A program made the position numbers and the translations under genes. Below the pieces are notes generated by a model. That model worked only from the letters and a program-made list of their open reading frames with translations. It was not told where the DNA came from and searched no databases. A stretch of DNA of 64,000 nt from Acanthochlamys bracteata (taxonomy: Eukaryota > Streptophyta > Magnoliopsida > Pandanales > Velloziaceae): positions 6,952,463-7,016,462 of the forward strand of contig CM034134.1 in the NCBI GenBank assembly GCA_019914995.1, given 5' to 3'. This document shows positions 49,877 to 62,853 of this stretch, piece after piece. Each line of letters starts with the position of its first letter. Position 1 is the first letter of the stretch.

Positions 49877-52800
49877 TATTTACATTACTGAAAATATCGG
49901 CACCAAAAAGCACTATAATGTTAAAAAATTCAAAGAAATGACAAAATAATGTAAAAAAATAGAGAGTTTCTTTTTAATTTCTGCGATCACTCTTCCATCG
50001 TCTCCTCGTTGATTTTTTAACTTCTCTTTGACATCTTTCTTGATCCTTATTTGAATAAAAAATAAATTTCACTAAAATATAAAAGAAAGTCTTAAAAGTA
50101 TGAATTACTACTTCGTCGACCTTTTTCAATATTTTGTGAAAAGAATAAATAACTATAAACAAGTGTTAAAAGTTATAGTATTTGTAAAAAAATTCTCAAA
50201 AGATTCCTTAATAAATTTCGCAACATAATTTTATCTTTTGGTTAAACAATAATCGAATACTAGTAGAAAAAGAAAGTCCTTAAAAACTTTTTATAAATAA
50301 TATCTTTCTTTTACCATTATATTTTGACTTTTAATAGAAATATTCGAATACCCACATTCTTTCTCAATTCGACCATTATTCAAATGGGTTTCAAAGTAAC
50401 ATCGAAGAACCACCTTCTTCCTAAGAAACGGTTGTATTAATGGGCAGCAAGTTGCTTGAATGTCAAAAATTTACTAATAAATGCGTGTAATAATAAGCAG
50501 CAATTAGTTTGAACGTCAAAAATTTAGTACTAAATAAATTTTCTAATAGATGGCACTATAAAAATAAAAATGTAGGACATTCGGGGATGACAATCTAGAG
50601 ATGTTTTTTCTTACTCTGCTAGTGTGTCCCCCAACATGTGATTTGCTAAGATATGAAGAATGTTTACAATTTTATCTGTATGAGTTACGTCATATATTGG
50701 GGACGTATGTACGTCTAGGGCTGAGCAAAGATTAGTAACATATGCTGGATGTGCGTCTTCTGTTCCCTATATTAACTTTTAGCTTAGCAAAAGTAGTCAA
50801 TCTCGAGATATTATCCATTACTTATTAGTATACATTTCTTCAACATATGATTTATTAGAATCGGAGAAAATTTATAATTTCATCAGAACTACGTAAGTAT
50901 GTTGTAGACGCGCATGCTTGGCAGAGAAATGGTTGAGTAAGACCTTTTTCATTCGAAACGTGCATGCCTCACAGAATAAGGTTGAATAAGTAATATGCAG
51001 CCATTATTATTGTTTTTCGAGCATCAATCGATGGATCACCTTGTTCCACTGTTTGTCGACCACATTTTGATCACTGCTCGACACTTACTAGAAAAAAATA
51101 TAATTTTTTTAATATGAAAAAAATTAACGAAGAAAGTATGAATTTCTGCTTCTTCGATCGTGTTCGACCTTTTCCGATATTTCTTCTAATTATTTTTTTA
51201 AAATTATAAAAGAAAACTTTAATAAAGTGATAAAAATTTATACAATTGTCAAAGAAATTTATCACAATGTTAGTTAGAACATTTATTTAGAATATCACTA
51301 AGCATCGATTACCGTCTAATCACAGTCGGTCGTATTCGAATAAATGGCTATTTAACAAAAAACAGACATATTAAGTCTACTAATTTGATCACTTTTCTAT
51401 GGCTTTTTTTTATTTTCCATAGTAATTGAATTTGGTACTAACATGTTTAGAAGCATTGCTAAGAATATGCATAGAAATATGAAAAAAGTTAAAGTAAAAA
51501 TATGAATTTAAGCTCATTCGATCTTGTTCGACGACTCTTCAAAAACTAAAAAAAACTTCTAAAAAGTGTTAAAATTATATTGTTTGCTAAAGAAAAAAAA
51601 TTTATAATTCGTAAGTGAATTCTATAACAAAATTTTCGATCATGTCAACGATAGGTCAAATATTGATCTGATAATAAGTTTTTGATTATAATCATATGGC
51701 TTGTAAAAATAAACTCATCACAAGATACGTAAGTGAATTTGACAATAGAGAACATAGGAATATTTTCTTAAAATATCACTAGAAATACAAACAAAAATAA
51801 AGAAGAAAAAGATCTTCGGCTTTTATTTGACAAAAGATATAATATTGACTGTGATCAAAATTATTTTTACATAATGTATAACTTTTACATTTTTTAATTT
51901 TTAATTTTTTGAAAAAGTGTCAAAAAAGGTCGAACAACGTTGAAAAAGTTTCATATTTTCATCATTAAAGAGATTGTCGAAGAGTGGTGGAAGAGGTGTG
52001 TTATCATCGTTATTTGACTATATATTAAATAAGTTATATTTCTTACCATTACACCACATATTATTCGTAAGTAATGAATAATATACATTATTTAAGCATA
52101 TTGTTTGACTAAGTAGTAAATAATATACATTATTTGAGCATATAATTTCATATTTAGCCGACTGAGACACTTTATTACCAGTTGTCGAGTTTTAAGTTAG
52201 ACTTCACCAGCTGGTTGTTGTGTTTATAGTATAATCGTATTTTTCTACCAGTATGTTCTATTATTTGACTTTTATTCAACCAACTATTCGTCTATATGTC
52301 GAATAATTTGTATTATTCTTACATTATTGAACCAATTATTCTTTTATGTAGTATAGTTTCTATTTTATTTTATTATTTAATCGTCATTTGATGACATAAT
52401 TATTTGATTGTACGTCTTATAGTTTCTACTATTCGATTGTTATTCGAGATACTTTTCGACATCCAGTCAAATAAAACCTTTTCGTCACTAATTAGTGCAT
52501 ATTCAATATTACTCAATAGCTAGTTGCAGTATGCTTGTCTAGTGAGCTTGTCTATTGAGTTTTTAGTCATACTCAATATTACTCTCTCTGGTTAATGTGG
52601 GCTCCTGATAGTTGTCATCTCAAGATTTTGAAGGTGGCAACAACTCATATACATCTTTGATGAGGTTCTGCTTAAAACGACATAGAGTAGTGTGTATGCT
52701 TCTTACTGCAAGGGTCATGAAAAAGATTGTTGGGGAGATACAATATTGGAGCAATTAACCAAAATAAAACATTCAAAGAATCCGGCTCATATATTAAAAA

Positions 52801-54512
52801 ACTCAATCCAACCCATAGCCCCGAACACCGTTACTGCATACCAAGAGCCAGTCATCAAATCCCAACTTGCTCCATAGTCTTACTCACACCTTACGAAAGT
52901 TCATGTGAGTCAAACTACTCTTAACTTACTCATCGCACTACCATATAGAGCTATAACATATGCCGGTCGCCTCACATGCGCACCGTTATTGCGTAACTAA
53001 GAGCCATTCATTGATCTCAACTTGCTCCGGATCGTCGCTCACACACTGCGGAAGCCTATGTGAGTCACACTGCTTTTAACATGCTCACCAACTGTTAGCG
53101 AGAGCTACTACGTACATTGGACTTATAACAAAACTATCTGTTCTAATACTACTGTTGGGGAGAGACAATATTGGAGAAGTTAATCAAGATAAGACAGCTG
53201 AATGGTCCGATCCATATACTAGAAAGATGAATTGAGAACGAGCAAAAAAAAAAGGGAGACAAATGCATAATGAGCAGGTAAAAAAAAGGTTATAATGTTA
53301 ATCGTTAATACGAAATTTAATTTGCATAAACCAACTATTGTAAATATCATAGTTTTTTAGCTATATTATTCTAGATTTATCTCATAAATATCAAACAATT
53401 CAAATGTTTCTAAGAAGATGTTTATTCAACCGTAGTTTAAAAAAGAGTCGAATATGTTTTTGAACTTTTGTTTTAAATTACTAAATGCACTTCACTAGCT
53501 TGTTGCTGCTCTTCCAGTGTATATCTTATTTGATCGTTACTCAATATATAATACTATTCGATCATTACTTAAAATATTCTTCAACAAAAATCAAATAAAA
53601 TAATCATATTTGACTAATATTCAAGCTTTTATCATCATGAAGTCGAATAAGGCCCTTTATTCAATCAGTATTGGAATTTTGAATTAGACTCAGCAGCTGC
53701 TTGCTACCCTTCGTATGTAATACGTATTCTTCTACCAATTAGTTCTATTAGTCACCCTATACTCGACCAAATGTTCGCGGAACTGTAGTAGCTTACTACA
53801 ATTTTAAAATTAGTTGAAAGGTGGTCAAACTAAGAAGGATGCATTTTAAAGAAATGGGTTACTTGACAAATGCTTGACTAATTTCTATTAACAATTGTAT
53901 CCTTAAAGGGTGAAGGAAGATATTATTCCACTACTAGTGGAGGAAGAACTTCGTCGACTGCTATTTGACTATTATTTTGACTTTTAATAAAAATTATTCG
54001 ATTAACAGTCGACTATTAATATTTTCTATTAAAAGTTAAAATATAATGGTCGAAGGAAGACATTATTTGAACAATACTTTAAGGAAGATCTTCTTCAATT
54101 CGTATTCCATGATTATTTGACACGATGATAAAATTTATTTGAAATTCAATTGCAAATCTGTGATAGTTTTTTGAAAATTTTACAAACAGTATAATTTTTA
54201 ACACTTACTTAATAGTTTTTTTAATTTTTCAAATAAATGTCAAAAAGATCAAAGAAGTAGAAATTCGTACTTTCTTCAACTATTTGTTTTTCATATTTGA
54301 AATAAATTCATCTTTCATTTGAAAAGTGATTGATGGAGTTGAAAATGGCCAAAGAATACCTGAGGAGACGTCGAAAGAGTGTTTACGGAGATGTTGAAAA
54401 GGAAATCTTTATTTTCGTCTTATTTTTCATCGTTTTGAAGACTTTTGGTCACTAAATATTACATGATTTAGTGTCTATTTCTCCGAACATATAAATAGAC
54501 ATCTTCAATATT
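49877..54512. mobile_element. 4.6 kb element with long diverged inverted repeats, no coding capacity
   Basis: About 500 bases at the left (49877-50370) reappear inverted at the right (about 53950-54512), in the same order. Examples are GTCTATTTA at the edges, then CGTCTCCTC, then CTTCTTTGATC/CTTCGTCGACC, then AAGTGTTAAAA-TTATA, then ATTATATTTT-ACTTTTAATAGAAA. Parts of the arm recur inside in both orientations. The right edge reads TTTAGTGTCTATTT, and the left CACC/CACTA-like, faintly suggesting a CACTA element. No transposase was found, so family is unassigned. Confidence 0.6.
52727..53225. repeat. Nested LTR-like segment with tandem blocks
   Basis: Two direct copies of a TTGGGGAGA-ACAATATTGGAG block (52729 and 53155) flank two copies of a block of about 105 bases (from CACCGTTACTGC near 52829 and CACCGTTATTGC near 52981) containing CAACTTGCTCC and TGTGAGTCA. 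It is more G+C-rich than its surroundings and looks like remains of an LTR inserted in the larger element. Confidence 0.5.
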
Positions 54513-55216
54513 TTTCGAACTATTATTTAGTCGAAAGTTTATATATAAGCTTTCAGAGATACGTTGCAGTACCGGCCGTTGTTAAGAAGCATAAGGAAAA
54601 AAAAAAAAAAAAAAAAACTGAGAAATCCTAGAACAGTTTAGTCAAAAGTTAGGACTAACTATTTTTTAAATTAAGGATATACACACTTTTTTCTACATTG
54701 AAACGGTTATCTAACAAAAAAACCTTTTCTTAAACCCTCCGAGTTTGATTTTGCAAGTTAGAGCTAAAAAAGATGGTTTTGGTTTGTCGACACACACATA
54801 AATTTATGTTTTTTGAAGTGTAATAAAAGGATAGAATCACCTGACAGACTTGTATAATAACTATATAAGAGGATTGTTACCTTGTGTTTTAGACGGTTTT
54901 TTTTTTCTGTAGGAAAAACGATAAAAAGCTAAAGGTTTGGTTCTACCACACTTTTAGTAATGTGACGCAGCACAATATTCTAAGGGGCGTTTGGTAGTGC
55001 GTTAGGAAAACTTTTCATTTTCCAAACGCACTGTACAGTAAAAAAAGCATTTAGATGGTTTGCATTTGAAACGCAGTATTTGTTAAACGCTGCTTGCAGA
55101 GAAACACTGCTCTACTAAAGCAATTGTCAATTTCATCCTTAATCACTATTTACAAAAATAGCATCGTATATAAAGAATCTAAATGAACCGTAACAAGCAA
55201 TTCACCTAATTTGCAG

Positions 55217-55341
55217 CGGCGTGTGTTCTCTCTTAAGAATGAACCTGTTGCGCAGAGTTCACCGATAGTGGGTAAATCCCCTTCTTCTTCTGAATTTCGG
55301 TATCAGAAGAGGAGATCTCACTGGAGCTTGCATCTAGAAAG
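55217..55341 (+). other. Exon-like segment, origin unknown
   Basis: 125 bases open in one frame (begins RRVFSLKNEPVAQSS), preceded by TTTGCAG and followed by GTACATT, consistent with an internal exon. It could be a leader exon of the Harbinger element or a captured host exon. No match was recognised. Confidence 0.3.
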
Positions 55342-57659
55342 GTACATTGCTTCTTTGCTTTTACTCTTTAGCTTGTTTTTTGCTTCTTTTTGTAGATCTA
55401 TGTGAATTTGTATGGCTTGGTGGTGGATGTAGATAGATTTGAGCATCTAAATACGACCTTGTAGATCTGTGTGGATTTAGTAATAACTCTCCAACAGTTA
55501 GAGAAGATGACTTAAAAATCAAAATAAATCAGAATTGTTTCTTTTCTTTTGAAACACAAAAACATCCGTTCCTCTTCTCTGTACCACAAGATAGTGTTCG
55601 TTCTTTTTTTTTGTGGTTGTAATCGAAGGTCTGTTGAGTCGATTTTCTCTCTCTCTTTTTAAGTCGAAGTTAAAAGCTATGATCTTGTAACTCTACTTTG
55701 TTATACATAGATTTTAGATTTGATAATCATCAGTAGATGGATTTCTTATTTAATAATTTTGTTATTTAATTTATGCATTTTTTGGGTAATGATCAGCAGT
55801 TAGATACCTGATTAAGTGAGAGATGGCTTTCAGGAACAACGATACGATTTTTTGACATTTATCAGTTTCGTTTCTCTCATCCAATTTTGGTGATTATTTG
55901 AAAAGAATTTTCCTTCTGCTGTAAATTTTGTCTCGAAAGAAACTTCTGGCTTCGAAATTATTGTATTCTAATTGTTTCTGTTTAACTAGTTAAAGAATTC
56001 AATCTTATGAATTTTCTCTTCAACTCAGTTTAGTTACAACGAAGATGTTTTCCGCTCACCTTGTTTCTTAAAGTAGCGTATTGTCACAATATAAAAATTG
56101 TTGTTCTGTTTAAACATCAGTCATGATTAGTGAAATACTTAGGTTTTTTGGAACTTATTTGAAGGAATATTGATTCGTCAACTGCAATTCTAGCTTTCAA
56201 CTTTTTGGTTGGTTTTGGTCCAGATTTTCAGTTAACATCTCTCTCGTTTCTCTTGTTATGGTAAACAGTTGATATACATCTTCTTCTTCTTCTGTGAAGT
56301 TACATCATTGATTAATAATGAATTTGTTTTGGTGTTTTTTTTCCTGAAAATTTGTGGATTTCAGAGGTTGGTCACGAGAAATGTGAACGGTTGTTAATCA
56401 TTTGCTTCACCAACTTTGCCTTTTTGATAGATTTCGAATTACAAATTACCTTTATTACTCCAAAACAATAAGCATTATTAAAGATTTTGTAATAAAAGTT
56501 TGATAAAGAGTCGCTAAATTAAGAGGATATTTATTTAGCTGCTTTTGAGTATGATGTAGTTCTTTCATTATGAATTTTTATTTTTTCAAAAATAAAATGG
56601 TATGATCTTGCAAATTTCTTCAGCTTTGAGTAATGATAATCAACATCAAGCTAAGGTTTTGGACTTTTTTCTGCACTCAAGAAGTTCTTTGAATTTGCAT
56701 AGATTTGATCTCTAGCAACTAAAGAAAATTATTTCAACAAAGAATCAAAAGAGTTTAATGACTCTAGTTCAGAATTGGTTGATTAGACAATGCAACAATT
56801 CAACTTTTCTTTTAAATTTTCCTTAAAATTTATATCATATATATCGAACTACGAAATATCGTTTAGAATTACGTAGAGCTTCTAACAAAAAATTTACTAC
56901 ATATAATAATTTTATGACATGCAATTTATTTACATTTTTTAAAATTTAAAAATATTTTAAACAACTTTTTATGGAAATTAATATTTAAAAAATAAAATAT
57001 AAACTGTTAGAAATATCAACGCCAAACATCTCTTAAGATGTGCCCATGTGACAATAATTACATAACATTGCAACTATTGAATAAAACTATATTTGTTTGT
57101 AATAATTACAAAACATACCAAATCCTTTGGTGAGCGATAGAAGATTAGTGGAGCTGAGACGAGTAGAATATGTCGGCTGGTATGAGCTCTAAGAGCTTCA
57201 AGGTGAAGGAGTTCTTTCAGGGCCAAAACTACCTAATATGTTCCTGCTCATCTAAGCATAAGCGCATTGTTTTCTGTTTAATGATGTTCTGTAAAAGTTT
57301 TTATTTAATAATTTATTGACTAGTCAAGTCTAATGAGAATGTAACAGTTTGCATATCTGTGCCTGAAAATTTTCTGTTTAATCCTTTGAGGGCATATTGT
57401 TTCGGCGGTCTATACCGCATTGATTTTGCTCTCTTTTTGTTTGATGTTAGGGTATTTTGTTGTCATGGTAGAAACTTGAGTTCCACATTTGTATTTATAT
57501 GTAGATAAGCAACATAAGATAGCTGTGGTGAAAGAGTTTGTGTGCTTCATGGATAAATAGTTAAATATACGTCTATAACTGATAATTAGAATTTTTGTAA
57601 TATTGCCGTGGTAGCTTGGTTACGATATCTAAGACATAAGACTTTTTGTTAAATATATG

Positions 57660-58640
57660 TTAAAGATGCATACACCAAAGAAGAAGCGTTGTAGTGAAGT
57701 TGCGCATTGGTAAGAGAGTTATTGTAGAAAATTTGTTGAACTTTCCGTAGAAGAGATACGGAAGGATAATAAGTCTATGACTCACTTCAATACAGAAGAT
57801 TGGGGTAATATCCATTGAGCATTGAATGAATACTTTAGGGTGACGTATAACAAACAACAATTAAAAATCATTGGATGATATGAACAATGACTAGAAATTG
57901 TATAAGAAATTAGTTTTCGGTGAGTCAGGTTTGGGATGGGATGCTGCAAACAATACGATCATTGCTGATGATGAGTGCAAAGATTAAGGTACATTAGTTG
58001 CTTTTAAATTATAAACTATGTTTATTATGTTTTCTATGTTAGTTTTTTGCTGATTTTTTGTTATTTGAAGAGGCTGACTATAAGTTGAAAAAATTTAAAG
58101 GTAAGAATTTATCCTTAATTTGTGATCGGTACGGTCGTCTATTTCAGGATAGTTTTGTGTTGGATCCTAGAGTAAGGTCCGCAGCTTCAGCTGGGAGAGA
58201 TGTCGCAACTGAAGATATTCCTAACCAAGAAGGCAGTGATAATAATGATGATGCTCTTGGTGATCAACCATCACCAGTTGTAGCTACTGAGTAAGATATG
58301 TTTCCTTCAAGCTCAAGGCCTGTTTCCAACGCAGTAAAGAGAAGACGGTCTCTGTAGAAGAGCTTGGATACACTTGTGGATGTCATAAGTTCAACCAGCC
58401 GAACAACGTCTACGAAAGCAAAGGGAGGATCTCTAAACAATCATCAGAAGTACATGCGTATACTCAATCAGATAGCTAGAAATGAAATTGACCCGGGCAC
58501 AAGATTATGGAGCTACTCCACAAATCTTCTAACCAAACCAACTAATCATCATGCTTTTTTAGATCAGCTAAATGATGGAAGTCGTTTGGCGTGATTAGAG
58601 TTTAATTATGAGGAGCATTTGAGAAAAACTTTTTTGTGTT
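57660..58640 (+). pseudogene. Myb/SANT-like DNA-binding protein gene of the Harbinger element
   Basis: Conserved pieces in order: HFNTEDWGNI, ALNEYFRVTYNKQQL, KLYKKLVFGESGLGWD and NNTIIADDE, the Myb/SANT-like domain of Harbinger accessory proteins. After an intron-like gap a second exon begins near 58070 with EADYKLKKFKGKNLS. Stops interrupt it (e.g. TAG at the Trp before KLYKK, and TGA after GNIH), so it is inactive. The accessory protein normally helps the transposase enter the nucleus and bind ends. Confidence 0.7.
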
Positions 58641-58894
58641 ATTTGAATTGTTATAAGTTGAGAATTTAATCCTGAAGTATCCTTATATTTGTTTAGTTGA
58701 TATTGTATTAATTGTTTATTTTTTCGCCTTAATAACTGATGCTTTATGTTTTTGTTATTGAATTAGAAGTTATGCTTTTAATAATAATATTTAAACAAGT
58801 GTTTATTTAGTTCATAGAGTTTTTGTGGTAATGCATATACTTGTTTTGTGATCGTTTCTCAATACTGATTACTGTATTTGTATTTGTGTAGTTA

Positions 58895-61143
58895 ATGGAT
58901 GGTTCAGATGATTTGATGAATGTTTGGATGTCTTTTTTTTATGATCCAATGGATGTTTCTATGGCCTCATGTTCAACTTCTGAAATGATGCGAATAACCA
59001 AGACGAAGATAGATGGACACAACTCATGATGCAGGCAAGTTATCGTGCAGCAGCTATATGTGTACACAACAAGATAAAAAATTCGTGCCATACACCATAT
59101 GCCCGTCATTGACTTATTTTAGAAATATTAGAGGAAAATGAAATTCGTTACTACTCAAATTTTCGTATAAAGAAAGATATATTTTGAACATTCTGTCAAT
59201 GTTTGACATGTGACTACGATTTAAAACCAACAAAATCAACAACACCCGAGAAGAGCGTTGTAATATTTCTTTTAACTTGTGCCCACTGCTTTGCAAATAA
59301 ATTACTTCAAGAAATGTTTAACCATTTGGGAGAAACAATTTCTAGGCATATTCATAAGGTGTTGGAAGCTATCCTACTATTATCAAAACATTTACTACGA
59401 GCACATCTCTAATATAATGAAAGGGTAATCTACCATAAACCAGATAACATACAATATCTTTCGTGGTTTCAAGTAAGCAATTACTTTTTCATTATAGTAG
59501 CGAATATTTCTTATAATGTTAGAATTTATTTTTGTTAATTTGAACATTGAATATTTATTACAAGATTGTATTGGAGCAATTGACGGAACTTATATAAAGA
59601 CTATATTGCCAATTGCTAATCAGATACCTTACATTGGCCGTAAAGAGTATACTACGCAGAACTTTTTTCGCAATCTGTGATTTCAATATGTGCTTCACCT
59701 TTGTATTAGCTGGATGGGAAGAAAGTCCTCACGACATAAAGGTTTTCAACGAAGCATTATGTAACCCAGAGCATGAGTTTTCTCGTCCTTCGTGCAATAA
59801 GTATTACTTGGTAGATGCTGGTTATGGAAACATAACAAGTTATATGGCGCCATATACAAGTGAAAGCATAAGATATCATCTCAGTGATTTTCGATGTGTA
59901 AGTACAGCTCAGTTGCGAAAACCAAAAGATCCAAAAGAAAAATTCAACCGACTCCACTCTTTCTGCAGAAGTATTATCAAACGTATTTTTGGCGTATAAA
60001 AAACTCGCTTTAAATTGTTAAAAAATATGCCACCATATCACATTGATATCAATGAGATATTGTCATTGCTACAATGATAATTCATAATTTCATCACAAAG
60101 CAAGGCGCGTTCGATGATGCGTTCTCAGTAGCAGAATGTGAAAGTTTTGTCCCATCACCCGTAGAAGCATCATGCAGTTAGGGGTGGCAATATGAGTTGA
60201 TGGGTCGATTTCGGGTCAACCTATTTAATAACCGGATTAAATTCGTTCAACCCTAACCCAACCCATTAATTTATACGGGTCAAAATTGTCAACCCTAACC
60301 TAACCTACTAATAACCGGATCAAATTCGGGTCGATCCATTTAATAATTAAAATTATTAATTATTAATTTTATATTTTTAAGCTTCAACGAAATTCTAAGA
60401 TCAGTTTGAATGGAAGTGTGCGATATTTTTACTGACGAGATATAATTATGTCCGACAAAATATGCATTCCTTAATATCTTCATCGGTACTTAAAATATCC
60501 AAAAAAAATATTATTTTTATTTTTTGAAAATATATGATAACAGCTGAAATTTATAATTATAAATACATATTAATAATTTCGATAAAAATTTTGATAAATA
60601 TATCTATCTAACAAAATTTTCATAAAAATATTTATACGAAATCGAAATTCGTCATTAAAAATACCTACATAGTAATACTTTCGATAATATTGTAATTTTC
60701 ATTTTACACTATTTACTAAGGTATAAAAATAAAGAATTAATTATAAATACAATATAATTTAATAGTTTGTAAATAACTATTATCGATTATTTTTATTATC
60801 AATATTTTATTATACGGTAAGAAAAAATCAATAATTGTTACTTCAAAAGATGACATTTCAGATTGGTAGGTCAATTTCGGATTAACTCGGGTCGACCCAT
60901 TTAATAACCGGGTCAAATTCGTTTAACCCTAACCCAACCTATATATTTATATAGGTCAAACTTTCCAACCCTAATGCTGATTAAACAGGTCAATTTCGGG
61001 TTACATTTTAGGGTCGGGTTATATATTGCCACCCCTACATGCAGTATATCCAATATTACGCAAGTAGAGAAAGATGCAGATGAAAGCAATTCAGCTGGCA
61101 TATATATCGTGATGCTATTGCTATGAGAATGTCAAATGTATAA
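58895..61143 (+). pseudogene. Harbinger DDE transposase gene, split by a hAT MITE
   Basis: N-terminal helix-turn-helix region with GETISRHIHKVLEAI (about 59330), then the DDE nuclease core: IGAIDGTYIK (first Asp), IPYIGRKEYTTQN, VLAGWEESPHDIKVF (second Asp), KYYLVDAGYGN and FGV-KTRFKLLKNMP. A frameshift lies near 59650-59660, more follow after 60000, and there are several stops. The C-terminal end (IYRDAIAMRMSNV, stop 61141-61143) continues beyond the MITE 60179-61037. Related to HARBI1-type nucleases. Inactive. Confidence 0.8.
60179..61037. mobile_element. hAT-type MITE inserted in the Harbinger transposase
   Basis: Perfect 15 bp terminal inverted repeats TAGGGGTGGCAATAT and a perfect 8 bp target duplication CATGCAGT (60171-60178 and 61038-61045). 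The interior near both ends contains repeated GGGTCAA, AACCCTAACC and TTAATAACCGG motifs. It has no ORF. Length 859. It resembles the element at 41146-41694 in end shape and motif style but is a distinct, better preserved copy. Confidence 0.9.
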
Positions 61144-62853
61144 TTATTTTTAACCAATGTGTAATTATTTATTCATACTCTTGCGATTATATTACGAGAA
61201 CAAATATTATATAAAATAATTTTAAATAATTTATTAAAAAATTATTAAATATTTAACAAATTAGTAAATATTTAATGAAATATTTAACAAATTATAAAAT
61301 ATCTAACAAATATTTTAAATAACTATTTAATAAAATATTTAATAAAACAATACTAATTTTAAGTAAAATAGGTATTTATATAAAATAATTTAATTTGAGT
61401 GTTTCTATTTTTAAAAGAAAATAAAGTCAAAATTATTCTACTGATTATAATATTATTTAAATAAGTATTTTATTCAAAACTATGGCATCACTAATTTAGT
61501 ATATATACATCAATAACTACACATTAAAAAATAATTTAGTCATTTATATATCTCTTTTAATTAAAAAATACTTTACTCAAAAGTGCTATTTAACATATTA
61601 TCAAAAAAGCTCTTTTTCTCTCCACCTTTCAAAAACTATTTTTTTCTTCCAAAAGCTCAATTCCAGAAAATCTCTATTTCAAAATCACTCCAAACACTCC
61701 CTGAATCATGGTCCGTGTAAAATGTCGTATTTGATGACTTCCCTATAATTCAAATTACAAAATTCTCACAAAATAACAGCTGCATAATCTTGACTTTACA
61801 CTTAATGCATATTTACTTACTCTGAAGTGAGTTTCTAAAAGATAAGTCAATAAAAAATCAAAATGTAAAGTAAATATATAACAGTAAATATGGAAAATCA
61901 CTTCAAGTCACCTAAAAATGACTTACGTTAATGGAGTGAAGTAAAACACGCCCTTTAAGACACTATAATTTTCTATTCAAAGACAGAATCCATGGCTACA
62001 AATGATGGAACCAGTTGGTTACAATAGAGAACGAGAATATTAAAGGCACAACTTCAATTCAGAGCATTTCTTTGGGAGCCTAGGTACAGATACAGTTTAA
62101 TACACTTGAAACAGAAGAAAAACTGTCATCTTCGTCTATAGAGATTTCTCAAACCGGGAGTGGTAAAGACAGAAGTAAGAAAGAGGGACGCTTGCATTTG
62201 AAGTTCCTTCAACTACCCACTGAACTTGCAAAGCCTTCATATGCATGCTTCTAAGCTACTGAACTTGCATCTTTCCCCTATACATACCAGTAAGTGAAAT
62301 CTGCTATGAAGAAGCCCCGCAGAATTCAAGACATCAGTCAAAACTACTGATGGCATTATTCTCAGCAGATGCATAGAAAGCTGATCATCAGATTCTTACA
62401 GACAGTCAAAAAAACCTCTTGTAGAAGTTCAAAATGCCTAGTACTTTACCATTCGGCTAATTCAACATTTACCTGACTATAAACCTATACAAAACTCTAA
62501 ACTAGTAGCATGTAAGAAGGTAAGCACATACAGTGAGAGATACTTGAAACTGTAGCATTCATTTTGCATAAAATTTAGAGATTAGTTAAGTCCTGGAAAG
62601 AGCACTGTTTTCTTCATCAAGAACAACCAAGGTGCAGACATTAGCTTAGCCCATTAGACAAGAATGAATTCAGAAATCTAATATGAAACACTGCATTAGT
62701 CTCAAAGGAAGTATATTGTGAAAGGACAAAGGGTATCATCTAGTCAAGACAGGGGTAACGGATAACTTACAGAATGGTATACCAAGTAAACATATTATGA
62801 TGGTTCTTTGAAAATAACATCTTGTAGCCAAACTCAGATCTTTATCCTTGAAT
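61144..62853. other. Harbinger 3' tail and MCM9 3' flank
   Basis: To about 61700 the sequence is A+T-rich transposon tail. From about 61990 to 62853 it is more balanced and probably includes the MCM9 3' UTR (read on the - strand). No additional gene was recognised. Confidence 0.5.

Larger units (their letters stand above)
54984..61703 (+). mobile_element. PIF/Harbinger-type transposon relic (approximate ends)
   Basis: Contains a Myb/SANT-like gene and a DDE transposase gene, the two-gene layout of Harbinger elements. Candidate ends GGGGCGTTTGGTAGTG (left) and, reverse complemented, GGGAGTGTTTGGAGTG (right) are flanked by TAA and TGA. Harbinger duplicates a TWA triplet, so the right flank would need one change. 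The ends are therefore tentative, and similar sequence ends other MITEs here. The coding part is certain, the boundaries are not. Confidence 0.5.
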
